64,000 bases of DNA from assembly GCA_029216955.1 (NCBI GenBank), contig JANAVB010004180.1:1-64000 (forward strand), read 5' to 3'. The notes beneath the pieces were generated by a model, which searched no databases, was not told the origin of the DNA, and saw only the letters and a program-made list of their open reading frames with translations. Made by a program: the position numbers and the translations under genes. This DNA comes from Iris pallida (lineage: Eukaryota; Streptophyta; Magnoliopsida; Asparagales; Iridaceae). Positions 12,030-23,304 of the stretch are shown piece by piece (position 1 is the first letter of the stretch; every line of letters begins with the position of its first letter).

Positions 12030-12975
12030 GCGAAGCTAGTGACTCCAAGGAAGAAAAGAACTCTCCTCAAGATTCGGCTAATGTGTGCCTAATGGCGACG
12101 TCCGACAAGGTATCAAACGAAACTCTTGACGACTTCACTTTTGATGAACTTGGCGATGCTTTCACCAATTTACTTAGTGATCACAAAAAGATCATTGGTA
12201 AATACAAACATGCCAAGGACAAAATCGAAAGTCATGAAGTCAAAATACAAAGACTTTCTCTATTACTTGATAACATTAGAGACACCACACCCACGGATGT
12301 CACTGATGAGGTATCTAAGCTTAAAATAAGCTTACATAATGCCGAGGCATGTATTGAGCAACAAACACAAGAAATCACAATACTCAACACGGAGCTTGCA
12401 GAAGAAAAGAGCAGACACAAGATTACTATTACCAAGATGCATGGTTTGAATGCTAAGATTACTGAATTGCAAGCTGTCTCTAAGAAACTAGAGACTAAAT
12501 TGGAAAAACAGGTTGCTCAACCTCAAACCCAATCACATGAGACACACACAAAGCATGACACCACTTATACTAGTCAACCACGTCATCCTTACGCTGCTCA
12601 CAATCATGCTTACATGTACACACACTTTCACAAAGGACACAAACCACATGCACGTAGAAACAATCATCATATGTCACAAAAACATCATGCTACACATAGA
12701 TACAATCATCACCATGTTGCACAAAGACACAATCAATATCACTCTACATATAGACAATATCATCATGCCATGCCATATAGACAATATCATCATGCCATAC
12801 CATATAAACAATATCACCATGCCACTCCACATAGTCATTATCACCATGCTGAATCTACATATCACACTTCTACTCATTATTCTGCTTATATACATCAAGC
12901 ATGCTCCTAATGTAAATAGGAATGCTACATGTACTTATTGTGGTTTACATGGACACATTTCACTATAATGTAGAA
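12030..12975 (+). pseudogene. Copia gag, C-terminal coiled-coil and histidine-rich part
   Basis: An open frame from 12083 to 12910 continues gag after several breaks at 11997-12060. About residues 25-150 are rich in Lys, Glu and Leu in heptad-like spacing and look like a coiled coil. From about residue 155 it becomes strikingly rich in His, Tyr and Gln, with repeats of the type RQYHHAMPY and KQYHHATPH (12750-12840). In another frame a second zinc knuckle, CTYCGLHGHISL then stop then C, is read at 12930-12972. A long coiled-coil extension is familiar from SIRE gag; the histidine-rich block is unusual. It could chelate metal or RNA, but that is speculation. Confidence 0.75.
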
Positions 12976-13019
12976 TTAGAAGATTAGTAGATATTAAGAT
13001 ATATGCATGGTTTTCAAAA

Positions 13020-13632
13020 ACTAACTCTTCAGGACCCTCAAGAACTTGGGTACCAAAGGTCACATCTACTCTTGATGTAGGTGGACCTTCCCTCCTCAAC
13101 TAAGAGTAAGTGGATTCTCGATATGGGCTGCAGCAAATGACGGGAGACACAAATCTTTTCGCATCACTATCGATGAAGAGAGAAGGATATGTATCCTTCG
13201 GCAATAACCTAAAAGGTTATATTATAGGTAATGGTATTATTGGTTATCCTCCCTCTTCCGTAATAAAGGATGTCTGCCTAGTGACCGAGTTAAACCATAA
13301 CCTGCTCAGCATCAGTCATCTTGCTGACCATGGTTATGACATTAACTTTGGACAAAACAAATGCCTTATTTATGATAGGTCAACAGGAGACATTGCTTTT
13401 GAAGGGGTAAGAGAGGACAATATTTATTTTTCTATTTGTCTATAGATACTAACAATGCAGGTAGATGCCTATATGCTCATAAAGATGAATGGTTACTATG
13501 GCACCAGCGTCTTGGTCATGCTAATATGGATACTATATCCAGGATATCGACCAAGAAGCTAGTTAGAGGCTTGCCCGATATCACATTCAAAAAGACACCG
13601 TATGTGCCGAATGTGAGTTGAATAAGGCAACC
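13020..13632 (+). pseudogene. Copia protease and pre-integrase region
   Basis: The aspartic protease start is seen at 13100-13145 as WILDMGC and then, one frame over, MTGDTNLF. The family has D-S/T-G at the active site; here the reading is D-M-G, and a frameshift separates it from MTGD. Downstream, LLSISHLADHGYDINF (13300-13350) is a conserved copia protease-end motif. The pre-integrase domain with WHQRLGHANMDTIS is at about 13498-13540. The protease would be inactive from both faults. Confidence 0.85.
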
Positions 13633-14573
13633 AAGTCATCTTTTCATTCCATAAACTCTGTAAGCACTACTAGACCCCTGCAACTTCTCCATATGGATTT
13701 ATTTGGCCCTGGTAGAGTAGCCAGTCTTGGTGGAAAACTCTATGCCTTTGTTATTGTTGATGACTTTTCAAGATTTACTTGGGTTTTCTTTCTTACTTAT
13801 AAAAGTGATGCTATTTCGATTTTCAAGATTTTTGTCAAGAAAGTTTAAAACGAAAAAGGCTACATGATTACTCTCGAATCCGAATGATCATGGAGGCGAG
13901 TTCGAAAATTCTGATTTGGAAAAGTTTTGTAATTCCAATGGTTTTGATCATGAGTTTTCTTGTCTAAGAACTCCTCAACAAAATGGTGTTGTGGAGCGGA
14001 AGAATAGGACTCTTGGCGATATGACTAGAGTCATGTTGAACAAGTTTTCACTTCCGAAATATTTTTGGGCTGAAGCTGTCAGTACAGCATGCCACATTTT
14101 AAATAGGGTACTTATTCGTCCTATTACGAAGAAAACACCCTATGAGCTTTGGTTTGGAAGAACCCCAAATATTTTTATTTTAGAGTTTTTGGCTATAGAT
14201 GTTTTATCTTTAACACCAAAGACAACTTAGGCAAATTTGATGCCAAAGCTGACGATGGTATTTTCCTTGGCTATGCTGCCAAGAGTAAGGGATATAGAGT
14301 TTTTAACAAACGCTCATTAATTGTGGAAGAGTCCATAAATGTGACTTTTGATGAAGATAACAGTGCAGCAGCTACTCTTGATGATGATGTTGAGCTATCA
14401 ACGTCTACTCCAATGAACACCACAACCGAAACAAATTCTCTGGAAAGCTTGCCTAAGAAATTCTCTTTCAAGCCATCACATCCAGAAAATTTGGTAATCG
14501 ACGAGGTTTCACGTGGAGTAACTACTAGATCATCATTAAGAGACTCTATTGCTAGCACTGCCTTTATTTCATA
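13618..14573 (+). pseudogene. Copia integrase (rve) and C-terminal region
   Basis: The enzyme inserts element cDNA into the genome. The three catalytic positions are recognisable: HMDLFGPG near 13690, DHGGEFEN near 13888-13910, and PQQNGVVERKNRTL near 13975-14015. A stop at 13846-13848 and a frameshift near 13880 split the core. Another frameshift near 14160-14200 leads into a frame (to 14573) with the C-terminal motif FDAKADDGIFLGYAAKSKGY. A TAA at 14571-14573 separates this from RT. Confidence 0.88.
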
Positions 14574-14574
14574 A

Positions 14575-15345
14575 ATTGAGCCTAAAAACATTTTAGAAGC
14601 TTTCAATAATGAATTTTGGATTTCTGTTATGCAAGAGGAACTCAACCAATTCGAGAGGAGCCAAGTATGGGAACTTGTTCCTATACCGGCTAATCACTCG
14701 ATTATTGGTACTAAATGGGTTTTTAGAAACAAAGTGAATGAAGATGGTTCAGTCACACGCAACAAAGCTCGTATAGTAGCCCAAGGATACAACCAAGAGG
14801 AAGGTATCGACTACGATGAGACGTATGCTCATGTTGCTAGATTAGAATCCATTCGGATACTTGGTGCATTTGCAAATTTTCAAAATTTCAAATTATTTCA
14901 AATGGATGTTAAAAGTGCTTTCTTGAATGGTTTTATTAAGGAGGAAGTTTATGTAAAACAACCCCCTGGCTTTGAAAATCACAAATTTCTCGACCACGTG
15001 TTCAAGCTAAAGAAAGCGCTGTATGGCCTCAAACAAGCCCCTCGAGCTTGGTATGAACGGATAAGCAATTTCTTGCTTGAGAAAGGTTTTTCAAAAGGGA
15101 AAATTGACACTACACTTTTTATAAAATCTTTCAAAGACACTATTCTTTTAGTACAAATATATGTAGATGACATATTTTTTGGTTCTACTGATGAAACTCT
15201 TTGTCAAGATTTTGCCAAGTGTATGCAGACCGAGTTTGAGATGAGCATGATGGGAGAACTCAACTACTTTCTTGGGCTGTAAGTCAAACAAATGTCAAAT
15301 GGAACCTTCATCTGTCAGTCAAAGTATACAAAGGACATGGAAGAA
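14575..15345 (+). pseudogene. Copia reverse transcriptase
   Basis: This is the best-preserved copia domain, open from 14629 to 15282. Motifs in order are GTKWVFRNKVNEDG, RIVAQGYNQEEGIDYDETYA, QMDVKSAFLNGFIKEEVYV, ALYGLKQAPRAWYERI and the catalytic YVDDIFFGST near 15162-15191. A TAA at 15280-15282 and a frameshift before 15354 cut it from RNase H. RT copies element RNA into DNA inside the particle. The fold looks complete, but it depends on upstream frames that are broken. Confidence 0.93.
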
Positions 15346-15353
15346 ATTCGATC

Positions 15354-16112
15354 TTGACAACGTCAAACCAATCAGCACTCTTATGGCTACTTCAACCAAA
15401 CTTGAATCAGATGATAGTGGCCAAACCCGTAGATCAACGTAAGTATCGAGGTATGATAGGCAGTCTACTCTATCTTACTACAAGTCGACCTGATATTATG
15501 TTTAGCGTTTGCCTGTGTGCTAGATATCAAGCAAATACTAAGGAATCACACATGACCGCGGTTAAGCGTATCTTTCGATACCTTAAGGGTACGGTTACAG
15601 TGGGCCTATGGTATCCCAAGTCAACATCATTTGACCTTATTGGTTACTCTGATGCTGACTTCGCCGGATGCAAGGTCGACCGTAAAAGTACGAGCGGTAC
15701 GTGTCATTTATTAGGAAAAGCTTTAGTCTCTTGGTTTAGCAAGAAGCAGAATTCTGTCGCACTATCCATAACAGAAGCTGAATACATTGTAGCTGGGCGT
15801 TGTTGTGCACAAATTCTGTGGATGAAGCAAACCCTTGAAGACTATAATTTATCTTTCATGCATATTCCAATCTTTTGTGACAACACTAGTGCTATAAACC
15901 TGACTAAGAACCCCATTTGTCACTCACGCACGAAGCATATTGAAATTCGTCACCACTTTTTGCGTGATCATCAGCAAAATGACACGATTAACTTAGAATT
16001 TATTGACACTGATCATCAGTTAGCAGACTTCTTTACAAAACCATTATTCGAAGAGCGCTTCAATTTTCTTTGTCGTGAACTTGGAATCTTAGATGAAGCT
16101 GTTGTAAATTAA
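15354..16112 (+). pseudogene. Copia RNase H
   Basis: The frame is open to a TAA at 16110-16112. Motifs are YRGMIGSLLYLTTSRPDI, YSDADFAGCKVDRKSTSG, SWFSKKQNSVALSITEAEY and CDNTSAINLTKNP, followed by the usual SRTKHIEIRHHF. It degrades the RNA strand during reverse transcription. The pol reading ends here; the next 2.4 kb before the 3' LTR are not part of pol. Confidence 0.92.
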
Positions 16113-16816
16113 GATAAACCTGCGTAAATATCGAGTATATCTTGATTCTATTATGATGAACTTGCTATGGGTACAAGCCAAAAGGGTCCTTCTGACAACA
16201 AGGCGTAAAAGTCTAAGCGACGGTGCACTAGTCCTCAGGACTACCGCTAGCTGGGATCCGGCCCCTGCAGCTAACCCATGGCAGCTTCAAAATATTGAAT
16301 TACGATATAATTCCTTGTTTATTATATGGTTCATTTTCATTTATCACATGCTGAAATACTATTATTTCAATTTCATATTGCTACTTCAGAATCAATTTCT
16401 GTTATTCTTTTGTTTACTAATTGGGTCTTTCCTACTCATATCTTATATTGGTTTGTCTATTACTTAACCAATGTTTTCCTGTTTCTACCTGATTCCTATT
16501 CTGTGACCAGGATCCGGAATTTGGGTCGAACTCTGCTCCTAGCAGAGTTCAGGCCGAATTCGGCCCGACTGTTCCAGAACCGGGAACAGCCCCAGCCGTT
16601 GATCAAAATGTTGATCCAATGGTCATTATTTGACTCGACGAAGAGAAACCCTTCCCCTATATTTTCTCTTTTCTCCTTCCTTCTTACCACCTTTCTACCT
16701 TCTCAAACACAATTCTATCAAAACCCTAACCCTACTTTCTCCTTTTGTGCTCCTTTCTTTCCCAAACTCAAGGAGAAGGCTTATTTTTCAATTCTCTTCC
16801 ATAGTACATTACTAGT
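16113..16816 (+). other. Spacer between copia pol and envelope-like region
   Basis: No conserved reading frame is present. The stretch contains a hairpin (GAACTCTGCT, three bases, AGCAGAGTTC; 16528-16550) and a perfect 14-bp palindrome GGCCGAATTCGGCC (16552-16565). Both resemble the palindromes of the LTR. Confidence 0.7.
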
Positions 16817-18148
16817 TTGAGGTATAATTCCTTACTTTTCTATATCTCAATTTCTTTCATTATCTATTGTGTTATGGCCCCTCATCTGTTCAACCGCGGA
16901 AAGAGACTTTGGACAGAGGGAGCATCCTCGTCGAATGCTCCTCCACGCGTTGAGCCGCCCATTGCACCATCCGTTGCACCGGCCATTGAACAACAAATCC
17001 ATCCGTTGTTCAATCCTCCACGTTCCAATGATCCAAACACTTACGACGACAGAATTTTTGTATCACTAGACGCCTCAAATGATTGGTTTAGTAATTTTCG
17101 GACACGTCTAGTATTTGCGGGATACCCCATCAACTTTACCATTTTCTCACAATATGATGCACTATTTCATGACCTTTGTCTTGATGAACTCGTTACTTCT
17201 AATTCGATCATTTATCGTAGTGCCATTAAATATTTTACTGCAACTTGACCCATGATGACACTCATATTTATTCACGAGTTGCGGGAATTGATATTTCCTT
17301 TGATGATTTTGAATTGGCCGAATATCTTGAGCTTCAAGAGCCTAATTCTTGGGAAAAGCTTGTTGAAGCTAGATCCTTTATCTTTTCCGAAGGGATTTCA
17401 CTAGAGAGCTTCAAGGACGACCTGTGTAACACACGTCCTCGTAAGCTTTTGGCAAAATTCCTTAATCCTTATTTCTATGAGCTTTATCGGATCATTTTCA
17501 ACACCATTCTACCCAAAGCGGGTTCTACCGATAAAGTCACTTATTTCGAGATTTCAGTATTGTACCATCTCCACTTTCATGTTCCCTTTAACCTTCTACG
17601 CACAATGATGGATTGATCAACTGTAGAAAGAAACCAAGATTTTTGGTTTATGCATTATACCTTCCTATGATCTTTCGTGCGTTCCATGTACCCTTGATGA
17701 GTGTCCATTCTTACCTGTCCCTGTCTTTCTTCTAAGGCAAAGGAGGCTTCAGGCGGCCATCGGCTCACCAGTAGTGTCTGAGCATTCTGATGATGAGCCA
17801 GAGGTCCCTCCCCTCGGACAGGATCCTCTTCATCCTCCTGTCACTCTTGAGTCTCTTCAGGCCATGCTCCAAGATCGCTTCACTTTGGAGGACGATCGAT
17901 GGACTCAGCTAGACTATCGGACTACCTTGCAGATGAGTGCTATCAGCAACTCGCTGCATGATATTCGGTATTCCATGTCTCGTCATCCTTCCATGCCCAT
18001 TCCTATGGAGCGAGACCCAGGTCGTGAGGGATTCCGTATCGATGACCCTTGGGTTCATCGCTACATGGATCCGGATGCGGCTTTTGTGGTCCCACGTCGC
18101 TCCTTTACTGATGCTTCGGACGACGCCGGGCCCTCTCATGCTCGATGA
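16817..18148 (+). pseudogene. Copia 3' envelope-like / putative plant transposon protein region
   Basis: Three forward frames follow one another: 16817-17248, 17245-17616 and 17774-18148. An internal ATG at 16874 opens a sequence beginning MAPHLFNRGKRLW. The middle frame has HIYSRVAGIDISFDDFELAEYL and a stretch around DKVTYFEISVLYHLHFHVPF. This pattern resembles the envelope-like or 'putative plant transposon protein' reading frames found after pol in some SIRE elements. The last frame is acidic and then Ser/Pro/Arg-rich. Only a weak hydrophobic start (16840-16875) is seen, so a membrane role is not supported. Frame breaks lie near 17245 and 17616-17774. Confidence 0.6.
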
Positions 18149-18496
18149 TGGATATGCACTACTTGTGATGCTGCTACTGAGGATCATAGATTATGTTTAT
18201 GTATTTTGCTACTTTTATGTACTTGATTTGTAGTAGACGTCTTATGAGTTGTGTTTTTGAGACTTTGGCAGTACTATTATCAGTTTCTATGCTCTTATGA
18301 CTCTTGGTTATTATCTTAGTTTATATGCAGTTACTTCTCTTTGGTGTGTTTGCGAGTTATTCTTTATATATCTCATATTGCTAAATGCCAAAAGGGGGAG
18401 ATATGTGTATTTCTGTTTGGTTTATATGTGCTTTTGGAAGACTATATTAACAGGCCAACAAGATTCACAACATTGTTTATGGGGGAGCTATTCTTA
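18149..18496 (+). other. Copia 3' non-coding, up to the A insertion
   Basis: No gene is seen. Two GGGGGAG-type purine runs near 18394 and 18480 resemble the multiple polypurine tracts of SIRE elements. TCTTA at 18492-18496 is the target duplication of A; the sequence resumes at 31948. Confidence 0.6.
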
Positions 18497-20123
18497 TGTC
18501 ACGACCCGCACCCACTGTGAGGGTACGAGAACGTAACAACGCCCAGCCTACGCCGCAGTATCGGCGGTAGAGCGCTGTTCTAGGTCAACATAATCTAACT
18601 ATATATATCTAAAACAGTTATACTCCCCGAATGGGGGTGACATAACAGTAAAACTCAATCACAACTAAAAGAGATAGCAAAATGAAATAGAACACAAGGA
18701 AGTAAATAGAAAATAGCAGTAGTCTAAGATAATCCCAGCAATATTCAACAGTACAAGGTCTCATATGAAAGAAATATACAACTCATAACTCCAAGTAAAG
18801 TCTAACTAAGATATGTCTCAAGACTGCAAAAAGTAAGATAAGCCTAACTAGTCTAGTCTAGGCAATCGGGGTGATCTCCTCAGCTAGAGCTGGGTCCTCC
18901 TGAGGGTCCAGCTCGCAGGTGTCATCTAAGGCTGCCCCGTAGTAAGTGTCCAGACAAGCCTCCTCCTCGTCCTCTGTAATATTTTCAACAGGTCCAGTCA
19001 GGACAGGAACGAGTACATTACATCTCAACAGATCATAGCAGGTTAGAAGATAATCATGCAGTAGAGTAAGATACAGGAACTGAAAGGAAATACATGATGA
19101 AAAAGAGAGAACTGTATGTAAATAGCTACTGTATATAGAGAACTAATAGTGGCTAGTGAAGAGAGTACAAGATAGCACATGTGAACAGACAGATTTGTAC
19201 ATGATCTACACTAAAGAGTTTGCACATGATCTACACTACAATGGAATTGTTCACATGACTACTAGCACTCCCCCGTTTTCCCCAATCAATACAAGGATCT
19301 AAACAAGTTATGTTATTATACATTATATCACATGGGGCCCATAAAGGGTGCACATGATAGTATACATGAGGGCTCCATGAACATGAGAGTACAAGATTCA
19401 CAAGAGTGTACATGTATAATGAAAGCACATGATACATAATGAAAGTGAAACGCACATGACACAATGTACCCGATGCTCCCGAGGGGGATAACATCGCATG
19501 AGAGATCCATATAGTACTAATCCGTGATAATGTCGTGACAGCATCAAGTAAGGTAATCTAAAGCAGGAATATAGTTCTAAACAGGATATGAATAATCAGA
19601 GAATGTACTCCTGTATCTGAGTGTCCAATATGAAAAGTACCGTCCAAGGAGTGGTGTCTGGCTCCTAATCAGAATAGCACAAGTCACAACAAGTCCAGAA
19701 TAGTAAAATGGAGTTCTACTACGCATTCTACATGATTCTAGGTCAATCTAGGCCAAAGTCAACTCTTGGTCAACTATAGAAGTCAAACTAGGTCAACCAA
19801 GTCTAATTAAGTCTGAACTAAGCTATTCTAATCTACACTAGCTAGCACAATCCCTAATAAGGCTAGGCAAGCCTATACTAGCTATATCACAATATAACTT
19901 AGCTAATTCTAGAATACCTTAACAAGTCTACAACCTCACTATTACACCCATTGATTAATACCACATAATATATTACACATATCTAGGCTAGATGTAAAAC
20001 CTACATCATTAGCTAACATAGAAGTATAGATATAGACATATGCACTCATACAAATTACACATATATTATTGTATATTCCTACATAACCATAGCCTTATAC
20101 AGTAAGGACTTAGAAATATAGAG

Positions 20124-20126
<3 letters not shown>

Positions 20127-20155
<29 letters not shown>
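20127..20155. repeat. GA microsatellite in A left LTR
   Basis: A pure GA run, shorter in the right LTR (29359-29379), followed by GT-rich sequence in both copies. Confidence 0.9.
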
Positions 20156-20157
<2 letters not shown>

Positions 20158-22312
20158 CTTGTGGTGTGTGAAACATGAATTGTGTGTGTATAGGTGTAGC
20201 TATGTGTGGACAGGTAACAAGTGCAGGAATTACATAACAGTGAAAGAAAAACCAAAAACAGTGTGTGTGTGTATACTTGTGTGTGCAGGAATTAAACAGT
20301 AAAAAAAAGAGGACTGTGTGGGTTTGCTTTACAACAATGTGTATGTGTGTGATAGTGTGTGAGAGGGTACAGGAATTTTCATGACCTTGATACCAAATTA
20401 GTTAAGAGTGAGGGTGAAACAGATAATACAGTGTGTGTGTGTACTGTTTGCAGGCAGTAAAATCAGTGAATAAGGAGAAGGTTTGTGTGTGTGTGTGTAA
20501 CATGAATAGTAATAGTGTAGGAACACAACAGTGAAGAAGAGGAAAGCATGTGTGGTGTGTAAACATGTAAGGGTGAATGCTCAAGACGTGAATATAACAT
20601 AAAGACAAGACAGGAAGACATGGCCTAATCTCAGGTTAAGACTTAAAACAAATTCAAGTGTTAGGCAACCCTGCTAACACCCATAGGTTCAACTGAACAA
20701 CCAAATAATAGTTCAACAGTCCTACAATAGCTAGTACTCTTAACAAATTGCAACTTGAAACCATAACCCCATGTATATCCTTTAAAACCTTATCAAGGAT
20801 CAACTGGAATTGCCAGTGTAGGCATGAATGGCAAACAGTGCCATGCTCAGATTTAAGAACAGTAATGGATTGATTTAACCCAAATAACAGATCAAAACCC
20901 ATCTATTCAACATCAATCTTTAACCATAACAAGGTGACATATAGGGAACATATCTAGAATCAAACTAAGATTAATCATTATCACAAGGGTTAAAATCACC
21001 AGGCAAAAATAAATTTAAAACTGGGACGAATGGTTAACTGGACAATAGTGTCTGTTAACACATTTGCCCAACTCATAGGCCAAATTCTAGTATATGAATC
21101 TAAAACCTATCCCAACAGTGTAGATCAACTAATCATGAGCTAATAGTTATGTGAGATGCATTGGACATTCAAAAACATTTGATTAAAAGGATAAAATGGA
21201 TTTGATAATTGAAGAAAACTGAACAAGTATCAGATCATGGTTAAATCAAATAGGAAATTCAACTAATTATGAATCCATTGCTTGGTAATTGAAAACAACC
21301 CTCGTGCACAACCCCACACATTACTCGTGTTACCCATAGCCTGACACGGCGTGTCCAGTTCATGAATTCAAAAATAACACACACACAGTGAAATGTCAGT
21401 GCACTGCCTCGTGTACACGTGCACTTGTGTCGTGTGCACGACAAGACACGAGGGAATCTCGTGGTCATACACAGGGGTAGCCCACCTATAGGGCTACCTC
21501 ATGGGCCCACTGGCCTGTGTCCACAACGTGTCAGTGTGGGACATGAGGCCCGTATCAGTGGCCAAAAACTCGTGTGCACTGACAGTACAAAATACGTGCA
21601 CAGTCGATTCCTACCTAGACACGACACGGGAACACATGGGGCTTGACACACGGTGTCAGTCATGGCCCCATGCCACGTGTCAAGTCTCGTGTCCAAACAA
21701 TGCGTGTCGTGTCCGCTACAGACCCCGATAGGCAGGGAAGCACTATAGCGGTGCGCGCGGTCGTGTGCGGCGTGTCCACCACATCGAATCTGACACAAAC
21801 GATACGACACTAACCATACAAGAACAAAAATCCATAGACAAGATCTAAACTAACATTCTATTTAAAAACATTGAATAAATACGATCGAAATGCCCTTTGA
21901 GGCATTTCGTCGAACACCATGCCTTAGCCCCTGATACGTGTCCAGAATGGACACGAAACCTTCGATACCCGACACGAAAATTATCCAGACCTTAGGGGGA
22001 CCCTTAGGGCTTCCTATTCATGAAGACTAAATGAAAATCTATGGAGATTTGAGGGAGTTACCTCTAGATGAACCCCCAATGGAAAAGTCCCCTTTCTAGC
22101 TCCTTGCTTGGTATCCCAATCCAATCAAAACAACTCCAAACTGAACCAAGGTTCCAAAATAGCAAGAACAACAGTATTAGAAACTAATGCAACTAGTTTG
22201 GGGAATTTAGGACCTAAAATGGATTTATTATGAATTTATTAAGGTAAGAACTCACCTCTTCTTAAACTTTGGATAAACCCTAAAAGAGGCTAGCCCTAAA
22301 ATCTAGGAGGGA

Positions 22313-22319
22313 CTTTATA
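22313..22319 (-). promoter_or_regulatory. Likely TATA box of A LTR
   Basis: On the minus strand the sequence reads CACTATAAAGTCCC, about 400 bases after the LTR start. It is conserved at 31537-31543 in the 5' LTR. A promoter role is inferred from the motif and place. Confidence 0.5.
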
Positions 22320-22712
22320 GTGGGGGACCCCAAGACACCTAGGTGGCCGGCCAAGTTAGGTTAGGGTAGGGTTAGTTTGGGCTTGGACCAAGTTACATAG
22401 GCTATGGTTTATTTAATTAATAAAGACTCTAAGTCATAAGTCATGGCTTATGGCTTTCTAATTTCTAAAGCTAATTAGGTTCTAATGACTTAACCATAGA
22501 TTAGGCTAGGTTAGACTAGAGTCACAAATCCTAACCAAGGCCAACTAACTAGGGTTAGCTTCTAGGTTGGTCTACATGAGTCAATACTAGTCAAAAATCA
22601 AACTAGTCCAAATAATTCCTAAAAAATTCCATAAATTCTAATTAATACTAATAAATTTAAATTACCCCAAAAATGAAAAATTTACTCTCAAACTAGAAAT
22701 GTGGTAGTGACA

Positions 22713-22730
22713 AATCTATCCTCCTTAAAA
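22713..22730 (-). promoter_or_regulatory. Polypurine tract of element A
   Basis: On the minus strand AAGGAGGATAGATT abuts the 3' LTR, preceded by CGAGGACAAAATTC. The same layout is found in B, C, D and E. It primes plus-strand DNA in this class of elements. Confidence 0.8.
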
Positions 22731-22792
22731 GAATTTTGTCCTCGAAATTGAAAGGCGAAAATACAACTGATGAGAATGATAGAAAGCATACC

Positions 22793-23210
22793 TCACGGTC
22801 CAAAAAGATAAGGGTACCGTTCGCGCATCTCATCCTCCCGCTCCCAGGTAGACTCTCCTGGAGAATGATGCCTCCATGCGACGCGTACCAAGGGTATCAC
22901 CTGGTTCCTCAGAACCTTCTCCGTCGATCCAGAATCTCTACTGGCTGCTCTGGATAGCTGAGAGAAGGCCCAACCTCTATCTCTGAATGACGAGCACATG
23001 GCTAGGGTCAGCCACGTACCGTCTCAATGTGATACATGAAATACGTTGTGGACCCACAAGTGCAGGCGGCAAGTCTATCCTGTAAGCCACGTCACCGACT
23101 CTCCCGCCGATAACGAAAGGGCCGATGAAGCGCAGGCTAAGCTTTTCGCCTCCACCAAAACGTATCGTACCACGAGTCGGAGATATCCTCAAGAAAACCT
23201 GGTCTCCGAC
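22793..23210 (-). pseudogene. Element A integrase C-terminus and chromodomain
   Basis: Reading from 23210 downward, the region after the candidate intron gives RISPTRGTIRFGGGEKLSLRF then GPFVIGGRVGDVAYRI, the usual integrase C-terminal GPF domain. After a frameshift near 22990 a chromodomain follows with RNQVIPLVRVAWRHHSPGES and WEREDEMRERYPYLF, ending at a stop at 22793. The chromodomain, thought to guide integration by binding histone marks, marks the element as a chromovirus. Confidence 0.9.
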
Positions 23211-23304
23211 CTAATCACAAGCAAGATCTCAATTAATATAAATAACAAACATGATCAAAAATCACAAACAAACACCCTAATTCTAATCCTACTCTAATCT
23301 GTAC
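23211..23304 (-). other. Candidate 94-bp intron in element A integrase
   Basis: On the minus strand the insert starts GTACAGATTAG and ends TTGTGATTAG. It interrupts the conserved RRPLEFE...GDxVFL part of the integrase. The upstream frame ends exactly on a GAG codon at 23305, and the downstream frame resumes at 23210 in phase 0 with the conserved V-G-D residues. The insert is T-rich and contains stops. Element D has the same junction without any insert (near 48120). A retained random insertion is the alternative. Confidence 0.6.

Larger units (their letters stand above)
18497..22712 (-). repeat. Element A left LTR (3' LTR)
   Basis: The 4.2 kb LTR is matched throughout by 27717-31947 with scattered one-base indels. 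It holds a GA repeat (20127-20155), a GT-rich stretch (about 20160-20570), a block rich in CGTGTC/GACACG words (about 21290-21800), and a likely minus-strand TATA box at 22313-22319. The first ~2 kb resemble the E LTR. An 82-residue frame at 20654-20902 occurs in both LTRs but has no motif. Confidence 0.92.

Noticed and set aside
20654..20902. 82-residue minus-strand frame present in both A LTRs (also 29882-30130)
   Set aside because: Same position in duplicated LTRs; no domain, and not positioned after the likely promoter in a meaningful way.
22349..22381. Telomere-like GGTTAGGGTAGGGTTAG in the A LTR (also near 31580)
   Set aside because: Only a few imperfect units, present in both LTRs as ordinary LTR sequence; not an interstitial telomere array.
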